DNA of 64,000 nucleotides from CAJXQU01 sp965223825 (GCA_965223825.1 OZ245018.1:558001-622000); one strand, 5' to 3'. Shown: positions 26,529 through 36,187, numbered from the stretch's first letter. The notes: a model not told the origin generated them from the letters alone. A program made the numbers and translations.

Positions 26529-27140
26529 TTACTTGCGTGTTTCCAGATCGGTGATCACGGCATCAAGCCCTTTTGATTTGATGTCGGAATTTATGCTGCC
26601 GCGATACGTTGAAATGAGGCTGACGTGATCTATTGAGACGTCATAGACCAACCACGTGTCATTCTTCTTATACAAACGGTACTCGATTGGAATGAGTGGA
26701 CCGCCGTTGTTACGATCGACTTCGGTTTTTACGATCGCTTTGCTGTCGTTCTCTGAAGTACGTAGTGGCAGATAATTTATTTTGACATCAGTCGAGTTAG
26801 TTAACGCTTTTGCATACGTTCTAATCAGCAAACCCTGAAAACCATTGACGAATCGTGTTTGCTGATCTTTAGACGCGTTACGCCAGTTTTTACCGAGTAC
26901 CCAACGCGACATTTTCATGAAGTCAAAACGCGGGACGATCAGTTCATCGACCAGTTCGTTAATGCGTTTACTGTTTTCTGCGATCGCACTGGATTCGTTT
27001 TTGAGTTTCGCAATGACTTCTTCAGAGGTGTTCTTCACAACATCCAAAGCATTTTCTTCTGCAGATGCGTTGGAGGTTGCGATCAGGCTCATGCCCAATA
27101 GTGCAAAGACGAAACTGATATTTTTAACGATTACCTTCAT
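26529..27140 (-). CDS. MlaC-family phospholipid-binding periplasmic protein
   Basis: A 203-aa protein with a signal peptide (about 1-27, ending ASA-EE). The core VPRFDFMKMSRWVLGKNWRN and the following TRFVNGFQGLLIRTYAKAL match the MlaC/Ttg2D (toluene tolerance) family, which carries phospholipids between the outer membrane and the inner-membrane MlaFEDB transporter. No mlaD, mlaE or mlaF is adjacent, so it is an orphan copy in this window. It may use a transporter elsewhere in the genome. Confidence 0.88.
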   Translation of the reverse strand: MKVIVKNISFVFALLGMSLIATSNASAEENALDVVKNTSEEVIAKLKNESSAIAENSKRINELVDELIVPRFDFMKMSRWVLGKNWRNASKDQQTRFVNGFQGLLIRTYAKALTNSTDVKINYLPLRTSENDSKAIVKTEVDRNNGGPLIPIEYRLYKKNDTWLVYDVSIDHVSLISTYRGSINSDIKSKGLDAVITDLETRK

Positions 27141-27188
27141 GCCAAACCCTTCTTAATTATTTTACGTTTATTCACAATGTTGCGCATT

Positions 27189-27608
27189 CTACTCTCCGTT
27201 GAGTGTCAGCACTATCCCTCTGTTGTGGCCGTGGTATCGGTGTTCCCATAAGAAAACGCCTTGCCATGTTCCAAGTAAGCAGTGGCCATTTCCGATCGGA
27301 ATGTTCAGACTGGTCGTCGTTAACACCGAACGGATATGTGCAGCCATATCATCAGCGCCTTCCTGGGTATGACGAAAATGAGGATCTCCGTCTTTCACCA
27401 GCCGTTCCGCATACGCTTCGAGATCGGTTAAGACGTTTGGATCCGCATTTTCACAAATGATCAAGGAGGCGCTTGTGTGTTGGATAAAGACATTACACAA
27501 GCCAGTCTTTATCTCGGCTGAACGAACAAACCCTTGAATCTGTGATGTGATCTCAACCAGTTCGCGACCACGTGTGGCTAGCTCAATGTGTTTTTGGACA
27601 AGTTTCAT
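27189..27608 (-). CDS. YjbQ family protein (secondary thiamine-phosphate synthase type)
   Basis: A 139-aa protein of the YjbQ/UPF0047 family, which E. coli YjbQ (138 aa) represents. Blocks seen: FIQHTSASLIICENADPNVLTDLE, GDPHFRHTQEGADDMAAHI and LLGTWQGVFLWEHRYHGHNR, with the His and Asp/Glu that form the family's putative active site. Weak thiamine-phosphate synthase activity has been reported for the family, but its true role is unclear. The frame is open to a GTG at 27623; the ATG at 27608 matches the E. coli start. Confidence 0.87.
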   Translation of the reverse strand: MKLVQKHIELATRGRELVEITSQIQGFVRSAEIKTGLCNVFIQHTSASLIICENADPNVLTDLEAYAERLVKDGDPHFRHTQEGADDMAAHIRSVLTTTSLNIPIGNGHCLLGTWQGVFLWEHRYHGHNRGIVLTLNGE

Positions 27609-27649
27609 AAGCGAAATACTCACGCTCTTTTTAAAAAGAACGGTCGGAA

Positions 27650-28438
27650 TTAGAAAAGCATCTTCAGGCCAATCAACCCTAACACCACGGCAAAGGTGCG
27701 TTTTAGTGTGTTGACGGGGAGTGTATTCGCGAGTTTTGCGCCGATCGGGGCAAACAGCACGCTGGTGATGAGAATGCCGAGCGCAGCAGGTAAATATACA
27801 TAACCGAGGCTCCAGACGGGTAGATCAGTCCGATCAAGGCCGGTGAAGATGAACCCTATTGTACCCGCCAGCGCGATCGGAAAGCCGCAGGCGGCGGAAG
27901 TACCGACCGTTTGACGCATTGCGACGTGACAGAGCAGTAAGAAAGGAACGGTTAATGAGCCGCCACCGATACCCATTACGGCAGAAATTAGCCCGATGAT
28001 TAAACCCGCGATCGCAAGACCGCCCCGTTTCGGCAGTGAGGCACGCGCCGGTGGCTTAAAACCGAGGCCAATTTGTAAGGCGACCAGGCATTCAAACACA
28101 CCAAAGACACGGCGTAAGGTATCTGTTGGTAAGGCATCAGCAACTACCGCGCCAAGCAGCGCGCCAACAACAATACCGGGCGCGAGGAATAACCATGTGC
28201 TGACCTGCACATTACCAAGACGATGATGCGTTAATGCTGAGGAAATGGAAGTAAACATAATGGTCGCAAGCGATGTGCCTACCGCCAGTTGCATTGTTGC
28301 TTCAGGCGCAAGTCCTTGGCTGCTGAAAATGGTGTATAGAATCGGCACGATCACAACACCGCCACCGAGGCCTAATAGCCCGGCTGTGATTCCGGCAAAG
28401 ACGCCAATTAAAAGATAGGTTGCTAACATCAAGAACAT
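27650..28438 (-). CDS. TauE/SafE family membrane permease
   Basis: A 262-aa inner-membrane protein with about eight hydrophobic segments arranged as two repeats. Each repeat carries a Gly-rich motif: GLLGLGGGVVIVPIL near the start and GIGGGSLTVPFLL in the middle. These are signatures of the TSUP (TauE/SafE) family, whose members export sulfite, sulfoacetate or related anions. The substrate here is not known. It is read in the same direction as yjbQ, 41 nt upstream of it, and diverges from slt. Confidence 0.87.
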   Translation of the reverse strand: MFLMLATYLLIGVFAGITAGLLGLGGGVVIVPILYTIFSSQGLAPEATMQLAVGTSLATIMFTSISSALTHHRLGNVQVSTWLFLAPGIVVGALLGAVVADALPTDTLRRVFGVFECLVALQIGLGFKPPARASLPKRGGLAIAGLIIGLISAVMGIGGGSLTVPFLLLCHVAMRQTVGTSAACGFPIALAGTIGFIFTGLDRTDLPVWSLGYVYLPAALGILITSVLFAPIGAKLANTLPVNTLKRTFAVVLGLIGLKMLF

Positions 28439-28539
28439 TTTTATACCTCACAAGTCACACCATTGTAGCAGCGATCTGGAGAGGCGCTGGTAAATGAAAT
28501 AAGATGCGATAAACGCTTAATTAATGATTCAGGAGGCAC

Positions 28540-30534
28540 ATGATCACGCGGAAGGGGACAGTATTCGGAGCAATAATTTTTACCGTGAGTCAGGCGTTGT
28601 TTTCACCCGCGTTGGTGAGTGCAAAACCAACGCTTGCACAACAACGGAGCACATTCAAAGCGGCTTACGAATCCATACAGGAAGGCAAAACAATTGATCT
28701 CGCTGCGACCGAGCGAAAGCTTGATGATTACGTACTTACGCCGTATTTAGAATTCGCAACACTCTACCCGAAAGTGAGGGTTTCTGATCAGCAAACATTA
28801 GAACGCTTTCTTCAGAAGAATGATCAGACCCCATTCGCTTCGCGTTTACGATCACGCTGGTTGTACACGCTGGCCTCACGCAAAAACTGGCCCGTCTTTT
28901 TAAAACACTATAAAGGTGGTCGCGATGTGACCTTGCAGTGTTACGCGTTGCAAGCGCGCCTAGCAACTGAAAAGTCTAATTCAAAATTGCTCGACGATAT
29001 TACTGACATGTGGTTAATCGGCAAGTCGCAAGTAAAGCAATGCGATCCGGCTTTTGATGTCTTATACCAATCAGGCAGAGTCACGCCAGAATTAATTTGG
29101 AAGCGTATTCGTTTGAGCATGCAAGCGAATAACAGTCGTCTCGCCAGTCATTTAGCTAAACGGTTAAATAAAGCAGATCAAGATCGCGCATTATTATGGC
29201 GAAACCTCGCGAATAACCCAAAGAAATATTTACTTGATGCTGAACTGAAAAAAGACAACCCACTCTACCGTGAGATGTTGATCTTTGGTTTGGAAAAGCT
29301 AGCCAGTAGAGATGTGAATGCCGCGAGTCGGTTCTGGTTAAAATTAAAAAAACAGCACGATTTCACCTTTGCAGAGCAAGACCAAGTTTTAGAAAAAATC
29401 GCCTTCACCGCGGTACAAAAAAAACATCCGCGCGCGACAGACTTGCTTGATCAATTAGGCAAGCGTGAAAGTTCAGGCTTATTGCAACGCTATCAAATAC
29501 GTCAAGCTGTCACAACGAAGGATTGGAAAAAATTAGAACAATGGACGCGCAAACCTGCGCATAAAGAATTCAATGAACTGCGTTGGGATTACTGGCGTGC
29601 GCGTGCGTTGCACGAGTTAGGTCGTACTAAAGAAGCAAATAATATTTTCAATAAAGTTTCGTTAGAACGAGATTATTATGGTTTTCTCGCCGCAGAAAAA
29701 ATAAATAAACCTTATAACTTTAATGATCGTCGTTTGCTTATGTCAAAAGAACAAAAAAGCGCGATGATGAAAATTCCAGGCGTTCATCGTGCGCATGAAT
29801 TATTGATGTTGAAAATGTATGAAGATGCGCGTCGTGAATGGACTTATATAACCACTGGTATGGATAAGGAACAGCTAAAGCATGCCTCAGTATTGGCGCA
29901 TGACTGGGGTTGGTACGATCGCACAATACTCACGCTGGGTAAGGCGAAAGCGTATGATGATCTGGAGCGACGTTTCCCTCTACCGTATAACGATTTGATC
30001 TTGGCGTATGCGAAAAAACGTAATTTACCCGCGTCGACAATTTATACCTTAATGCGATCAGAAAGCGCCTTCATTCATGACGTGAAGTCTTGGGCTGGCG
30101 CAATGGGTTTAATGCAAGTGATGCCCGCCACGGCGAAACAAACAGCGAAAAAAATCGGTTTAAATAATTATAAAAATGCGCAGCAACTTTATGATCCAAA
30201 AACAAATATCACACTCGGTACGGCGTATTTAAAAGAAATGCTGGAAAAATACGATGGAAGCCTGATCATGGCTGCTGCTGCGTATAACGCAGGCCCTCAT
30301 CGTGTCAAACGTTGGCGACCTGAGAGCGGTTGTAAGAACGGTGAAGAATGGGTCGAAATGATCCCGTTCAATGAAACACGTCGTTACGTGCGGCGTGCGC
30401 TTTTTTACTCGGTACTGTATCAATGGCGTATGGGTGAAAAAATTGACCCTATCGAGTCTCGATTAACGCCGGTGCCTGCAGAAGAAATGTACTGTGGCGC
30501 ACACCAGAAATTAGCAAGTAAAAATACTCCATGA
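28540..30534 (+). CDS. slt: Soluble lytic murein transglycosylase
   Basis: A 664-aa periplasmic enzyme that cleaves peptidoglycan between MurNAc and GlcNAc to form 1,6-anhydro ends. A signal peptide covers about 1-30. The middle is the long alpha-helical U- and L-domain superhelix of Slt70 (about 40-480), and the C-terminal lysozyme-like domain (about 490-640) has the catalytic Glu at 508 in MRSESAF, followed by GAMGLMQVMPATA and AAAAYNAGPHRV. Length is close to E. coli Slt70 (645). An AGGAGG lies only 3 nt before the ATG. The stop overlaps the cca start by 4 nt. Confidence 0.95.
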   Translation: MITRKGTVFGAIIFTVSQALFSPALVSAKPTLAQQRSTFKAAYESIQEGKTIDLAATERKLDDYVLTPYLEFATLYPKVRVSDQQTLERFLQKNDQTPFASRLRSRWLYTLASRKNWPVFLKHYKGGRDVTLQCYALQARLATEKSNSKLLDDITDMWLIGKSQVKQCDPAFDVLYQSGRVTPELIWKRIRLSMQANNSRLASHLAKRLNKADQDRALLWRNLANNPKKYLLDAELKKDNPLYREMLIFGLEKLASRDVNAASRFWLKLKKQHDFTFAEQDQVLEKIAFTAVQKKHPRATDLLDQLGKRESSGLLQRYQIRQAVTTKDWKKLEQWTRKPAHKEFNELRWDYWRARALHELGRTKEANNIFNKVSLERDYYGFLAAEKINKPYNFNDRRLLMSKEQKSAMMKIPGVHRAHELLMLKMYEDARREWTYITTGMDKEQLKHASVLAHDWGWYDRTILTLGKAKAYDDLERRFPLPYNDLILAYAKKRNLPASTIYTLMRSESAFIHDVKSWAGAMGLMQVMPATAKQTAKKIGLNNYKNAQQLYDPKTNITLGTAYLKEMLEKYDGSLIMAAAAYNAGPHRVKRWRPESGCKNGEEWVEMIPFNETRRYVRRALFYSVLYQWRMGEKIDPIESRLTPVPAEEMYCGAHQKLASKNTP

Positions 30535-31745
30535 AGATTTATAAAGTGGGTGGCGCAGTTAGAGATCGTTTACTTGGGTTGAAGGTAAAGGATGTCGATT
30601 GGGTCGTCGTTGGGGCATTGCCGGAGGAGATGATCGCACTTGGCTATAAACAAGTAGGGAAAGACTTTCCGGTATTTCTACATCCTAAAACACATGAAGA
30701 ATATGCCCTCGCACGAAAAGAACGCAAAGTCGCACCGGGATATAAGGGCTTTGAGTTTGATACAGCTAAAAGCGTCACATTAGAAGAAGATTTATTGCGT
30801 CGTGATATTACGATCAATGCTATGGCGGAAGATGATACTGGGGCAGTGTTTGATCCATTTAATGGCCAAAAAGATTTAGAGAAAAAGACACTTCGCCATG
30901 TGTCCGATGCGTTTAAAGAAGATCCCGTCAGAATTCTACGTATCGCCCGTTTTGCCGCGCGCTTTGATTTTCAGATTGCGGATGAAACGCTCGAGTTAAT
31001 GAAAGCGATGGTGGCAAGTGGTGAGGTTGATGCACTGGTTGCTGAACGGGTTTGGGCAGAGCTTGAACAGGCATTGAAAGAAGATACGCCAGTTCGATTT
31101 TTTGAGGTGCTGCAATTATGTGGTGCATTAGAAAAAATTTTTCCGGAAATCGATTGCTTGTTCGGCGTACCGCAACCGGCAAAACATCATCCTGAGATCG
31201 ATACCGGCATTCATACCTTCATGGTGTTGGAACAAGCAACAAAGCTTTCGGCAGATCCACAAGTACGTTTCGCGGCACTCGTACATGACCTTGGCAAAGG
31301 TACGACACCGGCGGATATTTTACCCAGCCATCACGGCCACGAAGAGCGTGGTGTTGATCTGATCAAACAACTTTGTGAGCGATTACGTATCCCGAATGAT
31401 TATCGTGATCTCGGTGTGATGGTTTCGCGTTTTCACACCCACTGCCATCGCATTCGTGAGCTAAAGCCCACAACGATTTTAAAAACCTTAGAACGAATGG
31501 ACGTGTTCCGAAAACCAGATCGTTTCGATCAATTTTTATTAGCTTGTGAAGCGGATGCACGAGGTCGAACAGGGTTAGAAGAGAATCCCTATCCACAACC
31601 TGAATATTTCAAAAAATACCAACTAGCTGCGGTTTCTGTTGAAGCAAAGACAATTGTGAAGCCGGGGATGAGTGGTGAAGAAATTTCAAATAAAATATAC
31701 GTAGAAAGACTTAATAATTTAAAAATTGCTTCTCTTGATAGATAA
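30531..31745 (+). CDS. cca: Multifunctional CCA tRNA nucleotidyltransferase with HD domain
   Basis: A 404-aa enzyme that adds or repairs the 3'-CCA end of tRNA. The N-terminal nucleotidyltransferase head has VGGAVRDRLLG and KDVDWVVVG (catalytic acidic residues), then the RRDITINAMA and EDPVRILRIARFAARF blocks. The C-terminal half has an HD phosphohydrolase domain with HDLGKG and HHGHEERG, which in E. coli gives phosphatase and 2',3'-cyclic phosphodiesterase activity; E. coli Cca is 412 aa. Its ATG overlaps the slt stop. The stop is only 8 bp from the stop of the convergent HEPN gene. Confidence 0.96.
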   Translation: MKIYKVGGAVRDRLLGLKVKDVDWVVVGALPEEMIALGYKQVGKDFPVFLHPKTHEEYALARKERKVAPGYKGFEFDTAKSVTLEEDLLRRDITINAMAEDDTGAVFDPFNGQKDLEKKTLRHVSDAFKEDPVRILRIARFAARFDFQIADETLELMKAMVASGEVDALVAERVWAELEQALKEDTPVRFFEVLQLCGALEKIFPEIDCLFGVPQPAKHHPEIDTGIHTFMVLEQATKLSADPQVRFAALVHDLGKGTTPADILPSHHGHEERGVDLIKQLCERLRIPNDYRDLGVMVSRFHTHCHRIRELKPTTILKTLERMDVFRKPDRFDQFLLACEADARGRTGLEENPYPQPEYFKKYQLAAVSVEAKTIVKPGMSGEEISNKIYVERLNNLKIASLDR

Positions 31746-31753
31746 TTATCAAT

Positions 31754-32434
31754 TCATAACTCGTCCCAGATGTCCGAGTCATTAAATTCATAATTGTAAA
31801 AATGTTCAGAAAATGCCTCACTCCAATCTGAATTATATCCTTTTGTGAGCTTCCCCGGAATTTTTATGTTTACGAGTTCTGCTCCTAAAATTAAACATCG
31901 ATGAATGGTTCTTATTGAATCCAGTAACTGATTGTAAGTGGGGGTATTAATTTCTGATATCTCATTAGATCGAGATAAATCAGAGTGACCAAATATTTTA
32001 TTTCTGACTAAATTTGAACTACTCTTGACCATATTTAATTCAGCTAATAATTCTTTAATCTTGGATTCGTTTTCAGTCGATAAATAGTTATCGTTAAATA
32101 GGATATCCTCAAGAAAACCTGTAAGGGAGTTGACTAATTTTCCATTACTTTTCTTACTTCTGATATTTTTTGATTTATCATAAACGTAATTAGAATCTAC
32201 TAACCTGCCAATAGACATAACAAGATCACAATAGTGACTATCTTTGATAAAGCAGGAAAAGTGTTGGCCTGAGTTAATATTATTTTTATCAGCCATTCGA
32301 CAAAATGATCTAAAGATCGCTGTATTTATCGCGATTCTTAGTAATTCTCCATAGATCGTATTGGTATCTTCTTTATCACACTCATTGAATAGGCGATATT
32401 CAAGTTCATTTACTTGAGTTTTTTCGTTACACAT
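31754..32434 (-). CDS. HEPN/AbiU2-like protein
   Basis: A 226-aa soluble, helix-rich protein. The region VRNKIFGHSD has R144 and H150, an R-x5-H pair that fits the HEPN ribonuclease motif, and the surrounding helices resemble the AbiU2 group named after an abortive phage-infection protein. It is visibly richer in A and T than its neighbours, including rare-looking runs of AT-ending codons, which suggests transfer. It starts 2 nt after the stop of the exported propeller gene, without a clear ribosome site, so it may be expressed by coupling at the end of the polysaccharide operon. No antitoxin or other defence gene is next to it. RNase activity is inference. Confidence 0.6.
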   Translation of the reverse strand: MCNEKTQVNELEYRLFNECDKEDTNTIYGELLRIAINTAIFRSFCRMADKNNINSGQHFSCFIKDSHYCDLVMSIGRLVDSNYVYDKSKNIRSKKSNGKLVNSLTGFLEDILFNDNYLSTENESKIKELLAELNMVKSSSNLVRNKIFGHSDLSRSNEISEINTPTYNQLLDSIRTIHRCLILGAELVNIKIPGKLTKGYNSDWSEAFSEHFYNYEFNDSDIWDEL

Positions 32435-32436
32435 GA

Positions 32437-33798
32437 TTAGTTTAAAAGCTTTTCAAACCATCCATCTGGCAATGTCACACGGTACACGTCCGCATATCCT
32501 TCCCCAGTGATTCCCCAATTCGTTCCCCAGAAAACATATTTGCCGGATCGGTCAATACTGGCGAAGGCTTCTGACCAGTAATCTTTGCCGCCTTTTGAGG
32601 TGCGTGCATTGGTTTGGGCGACACGAAGGTGTCGACCATTCGGCTTAAGTTCGAGTAAGAACAAGCTTCCGTCAGACCAATAAGTTGGCGTATCGCGGCG
32701 TCCGTACGTGGAAACGAGCACCCACCCCGGTGTTTTGATCGCATTGCCTGAAACATGAAACCCTTGATAACTCACACCGCCTTTCTCCGGTGGTTGGAAT
32801 GGAATGAACATGAGTTTTTCCATTTGTAGATTATCGAGATAGGTCATGGTGATGTTATCGTTGCTTGTGTCTTGTGCGACAAATACATCACGTCCGTCTT
32901 TGCTGAGGGCCAGATCGCCATGACCATGTTTGCCCGGTAAAGTGCGTCCGTTGGTAAAGTCTCGATCGAACACTTGGGTTGGTGTACTTTCGACTAAGAC
33001 ATAGTCGCCTGTCATACTCATGGTGACTGTGTTTGCACCATCAATAAAACAAAAAGGATTGTCTCTGCAGCGGGAGAAGACGTTACCTTCTTCAGCGTCG
33101 AGAACGATCCAGTCGAGAGTCATTTTTTTCTTGGTTTTATTACTGTAATTGATCACCATCAAGGCCCAGTAACGGCTGTCAGCCGAGCCGTCACCTTCGC
33201 CTTGTGCCGTTACCCACGTTGCATTGGGGTAATCTTTTTTTGCATCGTAAATGGTGCTTTTGGTTTTTGTTTTGACGTTGTAACGTAAGAATCGTGGACC
33301 TTCAACATAAAATAAAATATCCGGATCGGTCGCATGCCAACGTGGTTCTTTGCGGCCTTGCCCGAGAATTGATCCGAGTGATTTAACATTTTGCATGTCG
33401 TACAAAACCCAATGCCCACTGGTGGTATGGAAAACGGCCTTTGACCCATCGGCGTTTAGTACATCCGCGCGCGCGTATTCATTAACGATACCTTTACCTT
33501 TGGTCACCGGTTTACCGGATTTAATATCGGTGATGCGCGTGATTTCCGTTTGATACGTCGGGTCCATAGCCGGTTGGCCGACGGCGGGTCGATCAGCAGG
33601 GATTTGGAAAGGGTGAACATTGTCAGAGAGTGCTTTGTCGTAATCAAATGCGATCGCGGTCGGCGCAAGCAGGGTCAAGGTTAATGACAGAAAATGAGTG
33701 AAATTTCGATGAAGTGGTCGGAGAGTTTTTCGGCCTCTCATTAGGTTATAAACGCGTAATGTAGAGGATCGAAAACGTGATCGAAAATGTATTGACAT
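32437..33798 (-). CDS. Exported beta-propeller-like protein in polysaccharide cluster
   Basis: A 453-aa protein of unknown function. A hydrophobic signal-like segment lies at about 34-49 after a long basic N-terminus (LSLTLTLLAPTAIA-FDY). The rest shows repeated beta-rich blocks such as DPDILFYVEGPRFLRYN, LSKDGRDVFVAQDTSND and SIDRSGKYVFWGTNWG, like TolB/PD40 propeller blades. Start: the ATG at 33798 has an AGGAGGGAG ribosome site 4-5 nt before it; the frame is open to 33924 but that would run into the glycosyltransferase gene. It follows the GT4 gene by 19 nt. A role in polysaccharide export, binding or sensing is a guess from position. Confidence 0.65.
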   Translation of the reverse strand: MSIHFRSRFRSSTLRVYNLMRGRKTLRPLHRNFTHFLSLTLTLLAPTAIAFDYDKALSDNVHPFQIPADRPAVGQPAMDPTYQTEITRITDIKSGKPVTKGKGIVNEYARADVLNADGSKAVFHTTSGHWVLYDMQNVKSLGSILGQGRKEPRWHATDPDILFYVEGPRFLRYNVKTKTKSTIYDAKKDYPNATWVTAQGEGDGSADSRYWALMVINYSNKTKKKMTLDWIVLDAEEGNVFSRCRDNPFCFIDGANTVTMSMTGDYVLVESTPTQVFDRDFTNGRTLPGKHGHGDLALSKDGRDVFVAQDTSNDNITMTYLDNLQMEKLMFIPFQPPEKGGVSYQGFHVSGNAIKTPGWVLVSTYGRRDTPTYWSDGSLFLLELKPNGRHLRVAQTNARTSKGGKDYWSEAFASIDRSGKYVFWGTNWGITGEGYADVYRVTLPDGWFEKLLN

Positions 33799-33817
33799 AG
33801 TCTCCCTCCTAGGAAGT

Positions 33818-35029
33818 TTACGGCGATTTTGGTGGCAGGTGCGGTTGATAAACCTCCAACATCTGATCGCCCAAAGCGCGCCAGTCATATTGAGCGACGG
33901 CGAGCGCGTGTGCAGCGTTACCAAGCTGATCCCGCAAGTTGCTGTCTCTCATCACTCTGATAACTTGATCGGCAATTTGTTCCGGTGAATCCGCGAGAAG
34001 AATACTTTTTTCGTGTATCAGTTCCACGCCTTCAGCACCGATGGTGGTTGAGACGATCGCTTTGCCCATCGCCATCGCTTCGAGCAATTTTAAACGCGTA
34101 CCGCTACCGACACGCAGTGGTAAAATATACACGCCAGCTTCATGGACTAATGGCCGAAAGTCATCAACAAACCCGGTTGCAGTGACGTGATCGCGCATTG
34201 CTTCAGGAATATTCAGTCCGGCCGGTTTACCGACAACAGTCACTTGCGTCTGCGGATTGCGTTCGACGATTAACGGTAAGGCTTCGCGAATGAAAAAGTT
34301 CATGCCGTCTTTATTTGGGAACCAACCCATGCCGCCAACAAAAATAATTTTATGTGGATCTATTTTCACGGCATCGGACGGCACGAAGGCTTCCGTGTCG
34401 ACACCATTTGCGATCATATGCACAGTTTTTCCATCACCCATATCGCTTAAAATAGAAACATCGTCATGCGAGCATGCAAGCACCTCTGTTGCATTACGCA
34501 CAGCATATTCTTCAAACTTTTCTAATTTGTTCGATTGGTTAGAGAAAAACACTTTTTGTGGTAACGATGTGGCAGATTCTGCGCGCCGCTGTACTAGCAA
34601 ACTTTCCACGTTGTGATCATTAAGAACCGTCGGAATACCTGAGCAGAGCGGTAAATATTGTGCAAGAGGCAACATGTCAAAGTGCACCAGATCAGGGGCC
34701 ATATGGTCGATCACAATTTTTAGTTTTTGTTCCATTTCGGGCGAATAATATTTCCGCACAACAAAAGGAATTTCTGTTAATACACCCGCGAGTAAGACAG
34801 AGAAAAATTTAAATTTATTTTTGTCCGCGGGGATTTCGATCAGATCAACACTTTTACAAATGGTTTCCAAATGTTCTGCATGTGCAGCGTCTTCGTCTTT
34901 ACGGACGAATGAAACGAGATGCACATCATGATCTTCACAAACGCGTTTGAGCAAATTGTAGGTGCGTATCTGATGACCTTCCCATGGCGGGTAAGGAATT
35001 CGAGTCGTGACAAATAAAATTTTAGCCAT
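33818..35029 (-). CDS. GT4 glycosyltransferase (exosortase-associated Stp1-like)
   Basis: A 403-aa GT-B fold glycosyltransferase. The N-terminus ILFVTTRIPYPPWEGHQIRTY and the middle block VLNDHNVESLLVQRRAES resemble the sugar transferases often linked with PEP-CTERM/exosortase polysaccharide loci. The C-terminal donor-binding half has FVGGMGWFPNKDG and LPLRVGSGTRLKLLEAMAMG, with the E-x7-E type region expected of GT4. It probably adds a sugar to a lipid-linked glycan on the cytoplasmic side. It follows the GT2 gene by 6 nt. No exosortase or PEP-CTERM protein is present in the window. Confidence 0.85.
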   Translation of the reverse strand: MAKILFVTTRIPYPPWEGHQIRTYNLLKRVCEDHDVHLVSFVRKDEDAAHAEHLETICKSVDLIEIPADKNKFKFFSVLLAGVLTEIPFVVRKYYSPEMEQKLKIVIDHMAPDLVHFDMLPLAQYLPLCSGIPTVLNDHNVESLLVQRRAESATSLPQKVFFSNQSNKLEKFEEYAVRNATEVLACSHDDVSILSDMGDGKTVHMIANGVDTEAFVPSDAVKIDPHKIIFVGGMGWFPNKDGMNFFIREALPLIVERNPQTQVTVVGKPAGLNIPEAMRDHVTATGFVDDFRPLVHEAGVYILPLRVGSGTRLKLLEAMAMGKAIVSTTIGAEGVELIHEKSILLADSPEQIADQVIRVMRDSNLRDQLGNAAHALAVAQYDWRALGDQMLEVYQPHLPPKSP

Positions 35030-35035
35030 AAGTGA

Positions 35036-36166
35036 TTAGTGCTTTTTCCAGAGCCCAGCGGTATTGCCACTCACAACGGAGTACAGCGCAACAATCGCAG
35101 TAAAATTCAACATAAGGAAACTGGCGGCGGCATTCAAAATGCCTTTAACCTTTTCCCCTTTCATCATTTTGTAGCAGCCATAACCTGCAATGCTATATGC
35201 GATCACTTGTAGAATGCCGACGAACGTATAAAACGGATGACAAATCAAGAATGAGGCAATGAGCATAAGAATCATAAAAAACGGAGTGATCAAGCGTGAG
35301 ACTTTGTGCGAGGTCCATTGAAAAAATAAACGATTTTGCGATGGGCTATTAATCCATGGCGCCGCTGACATAAGCTGATAATTACCGGCGAGTGTGCGGA
35401 CTTTGCGTGCGAACTCTTCATCACCTGATCCGCTTAACGTATCGAAGGCGTGTGCTTCACGAACCATCACAACACGATAACCTTGCTTAGTAATTCTGAT
35501 CGGCGTTAGTACATCATCAAGAATAATGCCGTCAGGTAAGGGTTCATAAAGCGCACGGCGAATCGCATAGATTGCACCGGTAGCTCCAACAGTGGAGTCG
35601 ATGGTGCTTTCCATTTCGCGAATGGCTTTTTCGTACTTCCAGTAAAGTCCGACCCCTTCCGGTTCTTGATCATTCCCAGAGGACATTAAAATTAATTCGC
35701 CAGTTGCGCCACCGACACTTTCATCAGCGAAGGTTTCCACTAAAGAGCGGATCGCGTTTTCACTAAAGCGTTGGCGGACATCAGCAAAAACAATAATCTC
35801 TCCCGTGGCCTTTTCAACGCCTTCATTCACCGCGAGTGCTTTGCCCGCATTGATGGGTAATGCGATCACGTGTACGTGTGGGTTATTCAGCGCTTGCAGT
35901 TTTTCCACGGTGCTATCGGTGGAGCCATCCGAGACGATGACAATGTCGAGTTTGTCTTTTGGATAATCTGACGCGAGTAAATTTTCAACACGCGGGAGAA
36001 TGCGATCTTCTTCGTTATAAGCGGCGATGACGACGCTGACTGTCGGCTCGATCGCCGCAGGCTGAATTTTATTCGGACGTGATCGCGACCAAAAGCGCAT
36101 GATTAAGGGGTAACCTGCGTAGGTGTATAGAATAATAAAAGCACTCAGCCAGAAGAGAAAAATCAT
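35036..36166 (-). CDS. GT2 glycosyltransferase with C-terminal membrane helices
   Basis: A 376-aa membrane-bound family 2 glycosyltransferase. One N-terminal hydrophobic segment is followed by the GT-A domain with VSVVIAAYNEE, IVIVSDGSTDST and IIVFADVRQRF (DxD-like) motifs, then GATGAIYAIRR and ILDDVLTPIRI. Three to four hydrophobic segments near 285-365 anchor the C-terminus. This layout is that of poly-sugar synthases such as BcsA/PgaC-like or NodC-like enzymes, but the Q/RxxRW motif is not evident. The neighbouring deacetylase would fit a product with N-acetylated sugars. Confidence 0.85.
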   Translation of the reverse strand: MIFLFWLSAFIILYTYAGYPLIMRFWSRSRPNKIQPAAIEPTVSVVIAAYNEEDRILPRVENLLASDYPKDKLDIVIVSDGSTDSTVEKLQALNNPHVHVIALPINAGKALAVNEGVEKATGEIIVFADVRQRFSENAIRSLVETFADESVGGATGELILMSSGNDQEPEGVGLYWKYEKAIREMESTIDSTVGATGAIYAIRRALYEPLPDGIILDDVLTPIRITKQGYRVVMVREAHAFDTLSGSGDEEFARKVRTLAGNYQLMSAAPWINSPSQNRLFFQWTSHKVSRLITPFFMILMLIASFLICHPFYTFVGILQVIAYSIAGYGCYKMMKGEKVKGILNAAASFLMLNFTAIVALYSVVSGNTAGLWKKH

Positions 36167-36187
36167 GCGTTAAATCCTAATTCCGAT

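Noticed and set aside
33799..33924. N-terminal extension of the propeller protein
   Set aside because: It overlaps the end of the glycosyltransferase gene, while the ATG at 33798 has an excellent ribosome site.
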